Positions 32,594-41,846 of a DNA stretch of 64,000 bases are shown here, piece by piece; position 1 is the stretch's first letter; each line of letters starts with the position of its first letter. Position numbers and translations under genes: made by a program. The stretch lies in assembly GCA_910588855.1 (NCBI GenBank), contig CAJUSR010000002.1:62001-126000 (forward strand), written 5' to 3'. The notes under the pieces were generated by a model. It was not told the origin of the DNA and searched no databases. It saw only the letters and a program-made list of their open reading frames with translations. Source of the stretch: an uncultured Kineothrix sp. (lineage in GTDB: Bacteria; Bacillota; Clostridia; Lachnospirales; Lachnospiraceae).

Positions 32594-34834
32594 ATGGATG
32601 ATAACAGAATCATCAAAACAGAATATTCGGAAGTGATGCAAAAGTCTTATATCGACTATGCTATGAGTGTTATCATTGCGAGGGCGCTTCCGGACGTAAG
32701 GGACGGGTTAAAGCCGGTACAGCGTAGAACTTTGTATGATATGCATGAGCTGGGGATACGATATGACAGACCATACCGGAAAAGCGCCCGTATCGTAGGG
32801 GATACTATGGGTAAATACCATCCGCATGGAGATAGCTCCATCTATGATGCATTGGTGGTTATGACACAGGAATTTAAGAAAGGGATGCCTCTTGTAGACG
32901 GCCATGGGAACTTTGGGAATATTGAGGGCGATGGTGCGGCGGCAATGCGTTATACGGAAGCGCGGCTGCAGAAAGTGACACAGGAAGCTTTTTTGGCCGA
33001 TTTGGATAAAAACGTAGTAGATTTCATCCCTAATTTTGATGAGACGGAAAAGGAGCCTTCCGTACTTCCGGTTAAAGTACCCAATCTGCTGGTCAACGGG
33101 TCGGAGGGGATTGCAGTGGGTATGGCGACCAGCATACCCCCTCACAACCTTGCGGAAGTGATTGATGCTGCCAAAGCTTATATGAAAAACCCGGATATTA
33201 CTACGAAGGAATTGCTGCGGTATGTAAAGGGGCCTGACTTCCCTACCGGGGGTATTGTCATTAACAAAGACGAGCTGCTTTCTATTTATGAAACGGGAAC
33301 AGGAAAAGTTAAAATCCGTGGGAAAGTGGAAATAGAAAAGGCAAAAGGCGGAAAAACCAATCTTGTCATAACCGAAATCCCATATCCGATGATAGGGGCT
33401 AATATTGGCAAATTTCTTTCCGATGTGGCAAACCTTGCGGAAACAAAAAAGACACAAGATATTGTGGATATTTCCAACCAGTCTTCCAAAGAAGGCATCC
33501 GCATTGTCATCGAATTGAAAAAAGATGCGGATGTGAACAATTTTATAAATATGCTTTATAAAAAAACTCGCTTGGAAGATACTTTTGGCGTAAATATGCT
33601 TGCCATTTCCGGGGGAAGGCCGGAAACGATGGGGTTAAAGCAGATTATTAAGGAAAATGTTGATTTCCAGTTTGAAGTGGCGGGAAGGAAATACAGGACA
33701 CTTTTGGAAAAAGAATTGGAACGCAGGGAAATACAGGAGGGGCTGATTAAGGCTTGCAATGTCATCGACTTGATTATAGAGATATTGCGGGGAAGCAAGG
33801 ACCGGGCTATGGTAAAGTCATGCCTGGTGGAGGGAAAGACGGATAATATCAAGTTTAAATCCAAAGAGTCCAAAATTATGGCTGCCCAACTGCGCTTTAC
33901 GGAAAAACAGGCGAATGCCATATTGGATATGCGCTTGTATAAACTGATTGGGCTGGAACTGGAAGCTTTGATAAAAGAGCATGAGGAGACAATGGCAAAT
34001 ATTTACCGTTATGAGGATATTTTAGAGCGCAGGGATTCTATGGCAACGGTGATTATGAATGAACTGGATGCTATTAAAAAAGAGTATGGAAGACCTAGAA
34101 AAACGGTAGTTGAGAATGGGGAAGAAGCTGTTTATGAGGAAAAAAAGATAGAAGAAATGGAAGTCATTTGCCTGATTGACCGGTTTGGTTATGTAAAGAC
34201 TGTGGATATGGCGACCTATGAAAGGAATAAAGAAGCGGCCGATACGGAAAACAAGTATATTTTCCCATGTAAAAATACAGGACGGATATGTGTCTTTACT
34301 AATACCGGTCAATTGCATACCATTAAAGTATCCGACCTTCCGTTCGGGAAATTCCGTGATAAGGGGATACCTCTTGATAATGTCAGCAATTATAGCGCGG
34401 AGAAAGAACATATTTTATTGGCAACCGGTCAATCACAGTTGAATATGTACCGGGTGATTTTCTGTACAAAACTGTCCATGCTGAAAATCGTGGACGGCGG
34501 GGAATTTGACGTATCCAAACGTACAGTGGCGGCGACCAAACTTCAGGATGGGGATGAAGTGGTTTCCGTGGCCGTTTGGAAAGAACAGACGAATATCGTC
34601 TTGCAGACAGCGGGCGGCTATTTCCTCCGTTTCCCCATAGAGGAAATACCGGAAAAGAAAAAAGGTGCTGTTGGCGTCCGGGGCATGAAACTTGGAAATA
34701 AAGATTATGTTGAAAATATTTATTATACACAAAATACCGTAGAACAGTGGATAGAATATAAAGGCAAAAAAATGGAATTGAATCGTTTAAGAGCCGGGAA
34801 AAGGGATTCAAAGGGGACAAAACCCCGGGGGTAA
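32594..34834 (+). CDS. parC: Type IIA DNA topoisomerase subunit A (topo IV ParC-like)
   Basis: A 746-aa DNA-cleavage subunit. The active-site Tyr120 lies in AMRYTEARL. The quinolone pocket reads HPHGDSSIYDAL, with Ser and Asp at the usual sensitive positions. The coiled-coil tower and a beta-pinwheel C-terminal region (from about 510) follow. No GyrA box (QRRGGKG-like) is visible, and the pinwheel is short, which argues for topoisomerase IV or a gyrase variant with weak supercoiling. AGGAGGG precedes the ATG by about 11 bases. Confidence 0.8.
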   Translation: MDDNRIIKTEYSEVMQKSYIDYAMSVIIARALPDVRDGLKPVQRRTLYDMHELGIRYDRPYRKSARIVGDTMGKYHPHGDSSIYDALVVMTQEFKKGMPLVDGHGNFGNIEGDGAAAMRYTEARLQKVTQEAFLADLDKNVVDFIPNFDETEKEPSVLPVKVPNLLVNGSEGIAVGMATSIPPHNLAEVIDAAKAYMKNPDITTKELLRYVKGPDFPTGGIVINKDELLSIYETGTGKVKIRGKVEIEKAKGGKTNLVITEIPYPMIGANIGKFLSDVANLAETKKTQDIVDISNQSSKEGIRIVIELKKDADVNNFINMLYKKTRLEDTFGVNMLAISGGRPETMGLKQIIKENVDFQFEVAGRKYRTLLEKELERREIQEGLIKACNVIDLIIEILRGSKDRAMVKSCLVEGKTDNIKFKSKESKIMAAQLRFTEKQANAILDMRLYKLIGLELEALIKEHEETMANIYRYEDILERRDSMATVIMNELDAIKKEYGRPRKTVVENGEEAVYEEKKIEEMEVICLIDRFGYVKTVDMATYERNKEAADTENKYIFPCKNTGRICVFTNTGQLHTIKVSDLPFGKFRDKGIPLDNVSNYSAEKEHILLATGQSQLNMYRVIFCTKLSMLKIVDGGEFDVSKRTVAATKLQDGDEVVSVAVWKEQTNIVLQTAGGYFLRFPIEEIPEKKKGAVGVRGMKLGNKDYVENIYYTQNTVEQWIEYKGKKMELNRLRAGKRDSKGTKPRG

Positions 34835-34934
34835 AATGGATGGTTTTGGCAAAAAGGGATTGACCCGAAACGAAGAAACGATTATTATGATAGAAAGATA
34901 AAAATTATAATGCTGAAAGGTCAGAATATTTTAT

Positions 34935-35492
34935 ATGAGAGTAATCGCAGGAACAGCCAGAAGCCTTCCTTTAAAAACACCGGAGGGGATGGATACCAGG
35001 CCCACTACGGATAGGATAAAAGAAACTTTATTTAATATATTGCAGCCATATCTTACGGATTGTGTATTTATTGATTTGTTCAGCGGAAGCGGGGGTATCG
35101 GTATTGAAGCCTTAAGCCGCGGGGCAAAACATGCTTATTTTATAGAAAGTGATAAGAATGCTTTTACCTGTATCCAGTCCAATGTGGTTTTTACCAGGCT
35201 GGCGGAAAAGGCGACCCTATTAAAGCAGGACGTTTTTAGCGCATTATCCATGATTCATGAAAAAGAAGCGGATATTATTTTTTTGGACCCGCCCTATGAG
35301 CAAGGATATGAGAGGAAAGTGCTTGCCATTTTGGCGGACAAGCCATATGTGACAGAAAATACATGGATTATTGCGGAAGCGAAACTTTTGGAAGATTTTT
35401 CTTTTGCTTCAGATTTGGGGTTTGAGATAGAGAGGGAAAAGAAGTACAAGACGAATAAGCATGTATTTTTACGAAAGGGGCGGGAAGACTAA
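34935..35492 (+). CDS. rsmD: 16S rRNA (guanine966-N2)-methyltransferase
   Basis: A 185-aa SAM-dependent methyltransferase. It has MRVIAGTARSLPLKTP at the N-terminus, the SAM motif LFSGSGGIGIEALSRGA and the catalytic IFLDPPYEQGY (DPPY). In Firmicutes rsmD is normally followed by coaD, and here the TAA and ATG overlap by one base (TAATG). Confidence 0.95.
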   Translation: MRVIAGTARSLPLKTPEGMDTRPTTDRIKETLFNILQPYLTDCVFIDLFSGSGGIGIEALSRGAKHAYFIESDKNAFTCIQSNVVFTRLAEKATLLKQDVFSALSMIHEKEADIIFLDPPYEQGYERKVLAILADKPYVTENTWIIAEAKLLEDFSFASDLGFEIEREKKYKTNKHVFLRKGRED

Positions 35493-35977
35493 TGAAAGCT
35501 GCAATTTATCCGGGAAGCTTCGACCCCGTTACTTATGGACATTTGGATATCATTCGCCGGGCAGCAGAGATTTTTGACGAATTAACAGTAAGTGTGTTGA
35601 ATAATCAATTAAAGACTCCATTGTTTTCTGTGGAAGAACGTGTTAAGATATTAGAGGAAGCGACAAAAGATTTCCCAAATGTTAAAGTGGACTCTTTCAG
35701 TGGCTTGCTGATTGATTATAGCAAAAAAAAGGGTGTGCATGTGGCAATCCGGGGGCTGAGGGCGATTACTGACTTTGAATATGAACTTCAGATTGCCCAG
35801 ACCAACAAGCTGCTTTCCAAAGGGGAATTGGATACCGTATTTTTGACAACCAGCTTGGAATATGCGTATTTAAGTTCCAGCAGCGTAAAGGAGATTGCCA
35901 GTTTTAACGGGGATATTTCCATGTGCGTGCCGGAGTTTGTGGCGCAGTTGATTTATGAAAAATACGGACATAAATAA
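35492..35977 (+). CDS. coaD: Phosphopantetheine adenylyltransferase
   Basis: A 161-aa enzyme adding AMP to 4'-phosphopantetheine, the penultimate step of coenzyme A synthesis. It begins KAAIYPGSFDPVTYGHLDII, with the TxGH nucleotidyltransferase motif, then VAIRGLRAITDFEYELQIA and the C-terminal YLSSSSVKEIASFNGD. The length is typical. It is coupled to rsmD by a one-base overlap. Confidence 0.97.
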   Translation: MKAAIYPGSFDPVTYGHLDIIRRAAEIFDELTVSVLNNQLKTPLFSVEERVKILEEATKDFPNVKVDSFSGLLIDYSKKKGVHVAIRGLRAITDFEYELQIAQTNKLLSKGELDTVFLTTSLEYAYLSSSSVKEIASFNGDISMCVPEFVAQLIYEKYGHK

Positions 35978-36021
35978 TACTGCTAAATGTTTGCGGCGGC
36001 AGTAATGGGAGAGGTTACTAT

Positions 36022-36633
36022 ATGAGCAGTAGGATTGAACAGTTAATTGATGAAATAGAAGAATACATTGATAATTGTAAATATCAGGCATTATCCAACA
36101 CAAAGATAATCGTGAACAAAGAAGAAATTGATGAGCTTTTGCGGGAACTGCGGATGAAGACTCCGGATGAGATTAAGCGTTACCAGAAGATTATCAGCAA
36201 TAAGGAAGCGATTTTGAACGATGCCAAAGCCAAGGCGGAAGCGTTGATTAACGAAGCGACGGTACAGACGAATGAATTGATTAACGAACATGAGATTATG
36301 CAGCAGGCTTATTCTCAGGCGAATGAAATCGTAACGTTAGCGAGCCATCAGGCACAGGAGATTTTGAATAATGCCACAATAGAAGCAAATAATATGAAAG
36401 CGGCAGCTATTCAATATACCGATGAGATGCTGGCGAATGTGGAGAATCTGATTGTCCAGACAGTGAATATGACTGCTTCCCATTATGAGAGCTTTATTAA
36501 CAATTTGAATGGTTATTCGGAAATCATCCGTGCAAACCGGGCGGATTTGCATCCGCAGGAAACAGATGCCCTGTTTGGGATAGCGGAAGAAGGGGATGGA
36601 AGCGAAGCTTTGAACCTTGATTTGCTTAAATGA
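36022..36633 (+). CDS. Coiled-coil protein (ATPase subunit H/DivIVA-like)
   Basis: A 203-aa, mostly helical protein with a long coiled coil (about 50-160, e.g. ILNDAKAKAEALINEATVQT and ANEIVTLASHQAQEILNNAT), where Ala/Glu repeats give an 11-residue-like periodicity as in V-ATPase subunit H-like or DivIVA-like proteins. No membrane segment. Such a gene after coaD is common in Lachnospiraceae, function unknown. GGGAGAGG precedes the ATG. Confidence 0.7.
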   Translation: MSSRIEQLIDEIEEYIDNCKYQALSNTKIIVNKEEIDELLRELRMKTPDEIKRYQKIISNKEAILNDAKAKAEALINEATVQTNELINEHEIMQQAYSQANEIVTLASHQAQEILNNATIEANNMKAAAIQYTDEMLANVENLIVQTVNMTASHYESFINNLNGYSEIIRANRADLHPQETDALFGIAEEGDGSEALNLDLLK

Positions 36634-36672
36634 CGGCAATAAGTGCCGCATATGTATAGGAATTGTGTTAAG

Positions 36673-36715
36673 AAAACCGGAGCCGGTTTCGCCTGAAATG
36701 ACGGAACCGGTTTTT
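36673..36715 (+). terminator. Intrinsic terminator after the coiled-coil gene
   Basis: GCCGGTTTCG (36682-36691) pairs with CGGAACCGGT (36702-36711) with one G-T pair, followed by TTTT. An alternative small hairpin AAACCGG/CCGGTTT overlaps its left side. Confidence 0.7.
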
Positions 36716-36734
36716 CATATAGTTAGGATTCGGG

Positions 36735-36771
36735 TGCCAGGCGGCACTGCCGGACAGACCTTTTGATACCC
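36735..36771 (-). repeat. 37-bp interspersed repeat, copy 2
   Basis: The reverse complement of this stretch matches 23735-23771 at 33 of 37 positions. Here it is bordered by GGATTCGGGTGCCA and TGATACCCAAGTCC (36726-36777), which are imperfect inverted repeats of each other, so this copy looks like a small palindromic element. Confidence 0.6.
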
Positions 36772-36796
36772 AAGTCCTATGATATAAAAACTCCGG

Positions 36797-36806
36797 GAGG
36801 ATGCGT
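36797..36806 (+). repeat. Target-site duplication of element C, left
   Basis: GAGGATGCGT directly abuts the left end of element C and is repeated exactly at 37001-37010, directly at its right end. Confidence 0.85.
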
Positions 36807-37000
36807 CAATGTCATTTAGTTAGTGCCTTGATTCAGCCGTGAGGAACATAAAAAGCTCAAGGAACCCGTTAAAAAACGTCGGCACTTAACGAGGTTCCTC
36901 ACGAGTTTAGTGTCCGTTACGCTTTTTACCGAGCGAAAGCGTGGTGACGTAGCATTTTATGTTCCTCACGGCGTCCGGTACCGTTAACTAAATGACATTG
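36807..37000 (+). mobile_element. 194-bp palindromic MITE-like element C
   Basis: Terminal inverted repeats CAATGTCATTTAGTTA (36807-36822) and TAACTAAATGACATTG (36985-37000) are perfect. Further in, CCGTGAGGAACATAAAA (from 36837) is matched by its complement ending at 36971. The core has GTTAAAAAACGTCGGCACTT (36868-36887) on the left and ACGCTTTTTACC on the right, then the GC-GAAA-GC insert (36933-36940) on +. A perfect 10-bp duplication flanks it. No open frame is present. It is the reverse complement of element D with about six differences. Confidence 0.85.
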
Positions 37001-37010
37001 GAGGATGCGT
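37001..37010 (+). repeat. Target-site duplication of element C, right
   Basis: GAGGATGCGT, identical to 36797-36806, directly abuts the right terminal repeat of element C. Confidence 0.85.
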
Positions 37011-37063
37011 ACTGTGCGCAAAAGGGAAAAGCCTTGACACGATGAAGAGGAGATGAAAAAATT

Positions 37064-38407
37064 ATGAAATTGATTTATAAAATTATAGCAGGTTGTTTTT
37101 TCTGGCTTTGCTTTGTGCTTGCGGGAACGATGCCTGTATATGGGGCTGAGCCCGTTGTCGTAGTGTTGGACCCCGGGCATGGGGGGAAAAATTTAGGTGC
37201 GGAGTATGATGGATATACGGAAAAGGATATGACAATGATTGTGGCAACAGCCATGAAAGAAGAGCTGGAAAAGTATGAAGGGGTGGAGGTATATCTTACC
37301 CGTGACGTGGATAAGGATATGAGCCTGGAGGAACGGGCAGAATTTGCGGCCTCTAAAAACGCAGATTTTCTTTTCTGCCTGCATTTTAACATGTCTCTTG
37401 GTCATGAGCTTTTCGGTTCGGAGGTGTGGATTTCGGCATTTGGGGAAGAACATCAGAAAGGATACTCTTTTGCCAGTGCGGAAATGGAATTGTTAGAAGA
37501 TGCAGGGCTATATCCAAGGGGGATAAAAACGAGGCTAAACGATGATGGTGAAGATTATTATGGTATTATCCGGCACTCTACGGCAAGGGGATTGCCATCG
37601 GCTATCATTGAACATTGCCACTTGGATGAGGAAACGGATGTTGCTTTTTATGATTCCGAAGAAAAATTAAAACAGTTTGGTGTTTTAGATGCAACTGCAG
37701 TTGCTAAATTTTATGGTTTGAAGTCGGAGATATTAGGGGTGGATTACGGAAGCTATCAGAAGGTGGAAATCCCTATACCCAGCGCTGCGGTGAAACCGGA
37801 CACATCGGAGCCGGATGTCTGTATGATTGATGCGGGGGACGTGGATAAGGAGACAGGGGAAGCGGAAGTTTCCATATGTGCGGTGGACTATGACAGTTAT
37901 CTTGTTTATTATAGCTATAGCTTAGATGGGGGAGAAAGTTTTTCAAAATTGCAGAAATGGGAACCGCGCAATGCGGATACGCTTAAGTTTACCTTGAAAG
38001 TGCCCTCAGGGATTGCACCGGATTTGGTAGTAAAGGTATATAATAAATACGATTATACAACGATGAGCAATCATGTCTATTTCCCTTCGGTTTCCTATGA
38101 GGAAGAGGAAAAGGGGGAAGGGATAAGTAAGATGGTAGAAATGCCGGAGGGAAGCACGGATGGGGAGGCTGTGGAAGCAGGAGTGATGACGGCAAAAAAC
38201 CCTTCCTCCGGTGAAACAGGAACAGAAGAGGAAAAGGGGAAGAAGGAGAAAACGGGAAATAATGGGCAGCCTGCCAAAGAAGCGACAGTTTTATATTTCC
38301 TGCAAGTGGCTTTTCTTTGTGCCGCTATCCTCTTTGTCCTGTTTTTGCTGGCAGGCATCCTTATGGGAGGCAGGAGGTCAAAGAAGAAACGACGACGGAA
38401 AAAGTAA
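37064..38407 (+). CDS. N-acetylmuramoyl-L-alanine amidase (Amidase_3), membrane-anchored
   Basis: A 447-aa exported peptidoglycan amidase. It has a signal peptide (1-28, KIIAGCFFWLCFVLAGTMPV YGA region), then an Amidase_3 domain (about 30-215) with the Zn-ligand sets VLDPGHGGKN, Glu in YTEKDMTM and His in FCLHFNMS, plus the catalytic Glu in SAIIEHCHL. A beta-rich region (about 240-350), a Ser/Glu-rich linker and a C-terminal membrane helix (about 410-435) followed by a basic tail follow. The double anchoring suggests a surface-held enzyme. Its 3' end overlaps the convergent ylbJ-like gene by 30 bases. Confidence 0.88.
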   Translation: MKLIYKIIAGCFFWLCFVLAGTMPVYGAEPVVVVLDPGHGGKNLGAEYDGYTEKDMTMIVATAMKEELEKYEGVEVYLTRDVDKDMSLEERAEFAASKNADFLFCLHFNMSLGHELFGSEVWISAFGEEHQKGYSFASAEMELLEDAGLYPRGIKTRLNDDGEDYYGIIRHSTARGLPSAIIEHCHLDEETDVAFYDSEEKLKQFGVLDATAVAKFYGLKSEILGVDYGSYQKVEIPIPSAAVKPDTSEPDVCMIDAGDVDKETGEAEVSICAVDYDSYLVYYSYSLDGGESFSKLQKWEPRNADTLKFTLKVPSGIAPDLVVKVYNKYDYTTMSNHVYFPSVSYEEEEKGEGISKMVEMPEGSTDGEAVEAGVMTAKNPSSGETGTEEEKGKKEKTGNNGQPAKEATVLYFLQVAFLCAAILFVLFLLAGILMGGRRSKKKRRRKK

Positions 38408-39361
38408 CAGCCAGAGGAGATAATAGGCCAGGGTAATGATGGTGAGGAAAAGTTTGTGGGCTACGTAATGTTTTAGCGACAGGTCGGTATCTTTTATCAT
38501 ACTGTAAGTTTGGGCGATGCAGGAGAAGCCGCCGAAAGGGAGCAGAAGAAGTACGGCAAGGGGGGATTGGTTTCCGATGCGGCTGATGCCGCTGGTAATT
38601 TCCAAAAGGCAGTTTATAATAGCTTTTGAGTCGGCGCCGGCCAAGGCAGCCGGATGTAAAAGGGCATGAGGAACCAGATTGAGGAGATTGAAGAGAACCA
38701 TATATCCCCCTAATTTGGCGATACTATATAGCCCGGATAGGATAGAGTCGTCCAAAGTGTCCAGCAAAGAGATTGGAGGCGCGCCTTCTGCCGCGGAAAG
38801 GACATTTTTCAGACGACGGGAGGGCAGGGAGGAAGCAGTCATGGGGATACTGTGCCGGTATACGGTATACCTTAAAAGGACGCCATAACAGAAGGGGAGC
38901 CCGTACATCCCAAAGACATAAGGGAGAACCAATTTTAACTGCAAGGTTGGGAGGACAAAGCTGATAAAGTAAACAGGGCCGATATTGTTACAAAAAGCAA
39001 GCAGAAAAGAAGCTTCTTTTTTATTCAGCTTATGACAGGAATATAAATCAGCAATTACTTTCGCCCCCATAGGGAAGCCGCATAGGAATCCGATAACAAC
39101 GGCATAAATGCCATTTAGGCTTACCTTAAGAATGGGTGAGAGGAGCGGGCTAATCATTTTTACAACATGTTCCGTCAGATTCAACCGTATCATAATGCCT
39201 GATAAAATCATAAACGGGAGCAACGTAGGAACCATCCGGTTGAACCAAAGCTGCAAACCGGTCAGCGAAAAAGAAAGGCTATCCATCGGGAATGCCAAAA
39301 GCAGGGCGGTCATGATAAGGAATAGGAAGGTAAGAAAAGAGGTTTTGCTTTTTTTTCTCAA
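38378..39361 (-). CDS. ylbJ: YlbJ-like sporulation/nucleoside-recognition membrane protein
   Basis: A 327-aa polytopic membrane protein with about eight helices and Gate-domain features (FLCGFPMGAKVIADLY, FCNNIGPVYFISF, LPFGGFSCIAQTYSMI). YlbJ of Bacillus is a sigma-E controlled sporulation membrane protein. The open frame extends upstream to a TTG at 39460, but the extra 33 residues are polar and unlike the family. The TTG at 39361 follows GGTGAT and gives a start (LRKKSKTSFLTFLFLIM) close to the first helix as in YlbJ. The 3' end overlaps the amidase gene by 30 bases on the opposite strand. Confidence 0.82.
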   Translation of the reverse strand: MRKKSKTSFLTFLFLIMTALLLAFPMDSLSFSLTGLQLWFNRMVPTLLPFMILSGIMIRLNLTEHVVKMISPLLSPILKVSLNGIYAVVIGFLCGFPMGAKVIADLYSCHKLNKKEASFLLAFCNNIGPVYFISFVLPTLQLKLVLPYVFGMYGLPFCYGVLLRYTVYRHSIPMTASSLPSRRLKNVLSAAEGAPPISLLDTLDDSILSGLYSIAKLGGYMVLFNLLNLVPHALLHPAALAGADSKAIINCLLEITSGISRIGNQSPLAVLLLLPFGGFSCIAQTYSMIKDTDLSLKHYVAHKLFLTIITLAYYLLWLLLFPSSFLL

Positions 39362-39504
39362 AATATCACCAGATTTTATGTTGTAAAGTCTATTACAAAT
39401 ATATGAAGAGGATGGGAAAATAGACGTATGAGGGGATAGGTTGTGAGGATATTTTGACAATATCTTCTATGTAGAATCGCTTAAGAAAAGTTTGGGAGGA
39501 GAAA

Positions 39505-40218
39505 ATGCTTCGTTTGGATAAGTTTTTATGTGACGTTAAGGTAGGGAGCAGGAGTCAGGTGAAGGAGTATTTGAAAAAGGGGATGGTAAAAGTCAACGGC
39601 GAGGTGGTTAAGAGGCCGGAGTTTAAAGTGGATGAGAAAAAGGATGGTATCTCTTTTCAGGGAAAGGAGATTTTGTATAAGAGGTATGTTTATTATATGC
39701 TGAACAAGCCAAAGGGAGTGGTCTCTGCAACCAGGGATGCGATGTGCCGGACGGTGACAGATCTTTTGAAGGATACAGGGTATGATGATTTATTTCCGGT
39801 AGGAAGGCTGGATAAAGATACGGAAGGGCTTTTGCTTATGACAAATGACGGCAATTTGGCCCACAATTTGCTTTCCCCCAAAAAACATGTGGAAAAGAAA
39901 TATTATGTGGAATTGGAAAGAACGCTGGGGGAAGAAGGCAGGAAGGCTTTGGAGACGGGAGTGGATATTGGGGAGGAAAGGCTGACTTTGCCGGCAAAGG
40001 TGGAGCAGATAACCGAAACAAGTATTTTTTTAATCATTACCGAAGGGAAATATCATCAGGTAAAAAGGATGATGCAGGCGGTAGAAAATGAAGTGGTTTA
40101 TTTGAAGAGGGTTGCTATGGGTGGGATTTTTTTGGATGAAAACCTTCCCCAAGGGGCTTATAGGGAGTTGACGGAAGATGAAATGGGAATTATCGTTTCT
40201 TATGGAAGGCCGGAGTGA
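39505..40218 (+). CDS. rsuA: Pseudouridine synthase, RsuA/RluB/RluE type
   Basis: A 237-aa enzyme with an N-terminal S4 RNA-binding domain (RLDKFLCDVKVGSRSQVKEY), the catalytic motif VGRLDKDTEGLLLMTNDG (Asp in GRLDKDT) and the KYHQVKRM motif. It isomerises a uridine in rRNA, 16S U516 if a true RsuA. AGGAGG-type site (GGGAGGAG) before the ATG. Confidence 0.92.
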   Translation: MLRLDKFLCDVKVGSRSQVKEYLKKGMVKVNGEVVKRPEFKVDEKKDGISFQGKEILYKRYVYYMLNKPKGVVSATRDAMCRTVTDLLKDTGYDDLFPVGRLDKDTEGLLLMTNDGNLAHNLLSPKKHVEKKYYVELERTLGEEGRKALETGVDIGEERLTLPAKVEQITETSIFLIITEGKYHQVKRMMQAVENEVVYLKRVAMGGIFLDENLPQGAYRELTEDEMGIIVSYGRPE

Positions 40219-40253
40219 AACGGGAGTTTAGTGAAGCGGAATGAGGTAAAGAG

Positions 40254-41768
40254 ATGAAATTCATAAAAAAACTACTATATGGAATTTTAGGTCTGTTGTC
40301 CATGATTAGCCTGTTTATTATCCTTTGTGCTTTTCAGCCTCAATTGGCGGACGAAGTATCCGGCTTCCTTTACCGGAATCTGGGGAATAAAGGTGCCGGG
40401 CATGAGGATGGGAGTCAAGGCATTTTGCCAGATATGGCAGAGGATAATGGAGAAGGAGGAAACGGAGAAAAGGAAAACGGAGCAGAAGGAAGTAGGGAAG
40501 AAGAAAACGAAAGAGAAGAAAACGGGGATTTGGAGAGTAGCCCCGTTCCCGATTATGTGCCGCCGGAAAGGTCAGAGATTGCCATGCCAAAGGAGGTGGC
40601 AGGCAAGAGCGGATATCTTCCTGTGCAGGAAAACACCGAAGAAATTGATGACGAAGAGGCTGAGGAACTTCGGAAATATTATACTTACGGCGAAACGGGA
40701 GAGGATTTGGACTTTGATACGGAATATTATCCGTATTATGGGATGTTGTCCGAAAAAGAACAAGCCCTATACCGACAGATTTATGCCAATGCTATGGCGT
40801 TGAACGGGATTTTTAATCCGATAGAGCCGGTATCGCAAAGGGAGTTACGGAATATTTTTATTGCGGTATTTAATGACCATCCGGATTTATTCTGGTTGGA
40901 CTCTGCTTATCAGGGGAAATTTTCAAGGAATGGAGGATGCGCGGAGATTTCCCTTCAATTCAATTATTTGGTGGATGATTTGGAAGGGGCAAAAAATGAG
41001 TTTCAGTCCGCAGCGGATGAAATCCTTGCAGGTGCAAGGGGGCTGGAAAGCGATTACGAAAAAGAAGTGTATGTACATAATGCCTTGCTTGACCGGATAG
41101 AGTACGACCTTCAGGCGCCGCTAAATCAGAGTGCTTACAGTGCTATGGTGAACGGCAGGACTGTCTGTGCAGGATATGCCAGAAGCTTTCAATATCTGAT
41201 GACTCAAATGGGGGTACCATGTTATTATTGTACCGGTTATGCAGGGGAAAACCATGCGTGGAATATCATCCGTTTGGATGGTGAGTTTTATAATGTGGAT
41301 GCCACTTGGGATGATACGACGCCAAATACGTATGACTATTTTAACAAAACAGATAATGAATTTGCACCGAACCACAGGAGGGAAGAATTGTCCGTATATC
41401 TTCCGTCATGCGGTGGAACAAAATACAGCAATTTGGAGACAGCAAGGGCGGAGGAGGTGGATGACAGAAGGGGCTTGGAAGAAGCCGGTTTTTCGGAGGA
41501 TGACGTATTATATAATATGGAAGACTATTACGAAGACTGCTACCGCCAGATTTTGGAACAGAATGGCTCTGCCCAATTTGAGAATATTGTGGATAGCGAA
41601 GAGCTTTGGCTGCGCTGTTATCGGGCTTATGAGGATGACAGTTATTCTGCCGGATATATGGATAAAGTATTGGAAGAGCTGCAAGCGGCGGGATGCGAAG
41701 TGGATATCGAAGCGGAGAGCCTGCGGGATGGCAGGGTTCTGTTGCAGCATTCTATCCGGTTTTTTTAG
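40254..41768 (+). CDS. Transglutaminase-like domain protein, membrane-anchored
   Basis: A 504-aa protein with an N-terminal membrane segment (about 8-26), a Glu/Gly/Asn-rich acidic low-complexity stretch (about 45-100), and a transglutaminase-like fold (about 245-380). The triad is visible as Cys in GRTVCAGYARS, His in GENHAWNI and Asp in YNVDATWDD. Such proteins are extracellular cysteine proteases or cross-linkers. The C-terminal 110 residues are acidic and not recognised. The role is unknown, perhaps cell-envelope given the neighbouring amidase. Confidence 0.85.
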   Translation: MKFIKKLLYGILGLLSMISLFIILCAFQPQLADEVSGFLYRNLGNKGAGHEDGSQGILPDMAEDNGEGGNGEKENGAEGSREEENEREENGDLESSPVPDYVPPERSEIAMPKEVAGKSGYLPVQENTEEIDDEEAEELRKYYTYGETGEDLDFDTEYYPYYGMLSEKEQALYRQIYANAMALNGIFNPIEPVSQRELRNIFIAVFNDHPDLFWLDSAYQGKFSRNGGCAEISLQFNYLVDDLEGAKNEFQSAADEILAGARGLESDYEKEVYVHNALLDRIEYDLQAPLNQSAYSAMVNGRTVCAGYARSFQYLMTQMGVPCYYCTGYAGENHAWNIIRLDGEFYNVDATWDDTTPNTYDYFNKTDNEFAPNHRREELSVYLPSCGGTKYSNLETARAEEVDDRRGLEEAGFSEDDVLYNMEDYYEDCYRQILEQNGSAQFENIVDSEELWLRCYRAYEDDSYSAGYMDKVLEELQAAGCEVDIEAESLRDGRVLLQHSIRFF

Positions 41769-41846
41769 ATAGTGCATTACGGAATGGGGAGGAAATGGAC
41801 GGAGAAAGGCATTGGCTGGAATAGTGACTTTTTAGGAAGAGAGTGG

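Noticed and set aside
36807..37000. Simple bidirectional terminator as full explanation of elements C and D
   Set aside because: The core could terminate transcription, but the perfect terminal repeats, 10-bp target duplications and second near-identical copy require transposition.
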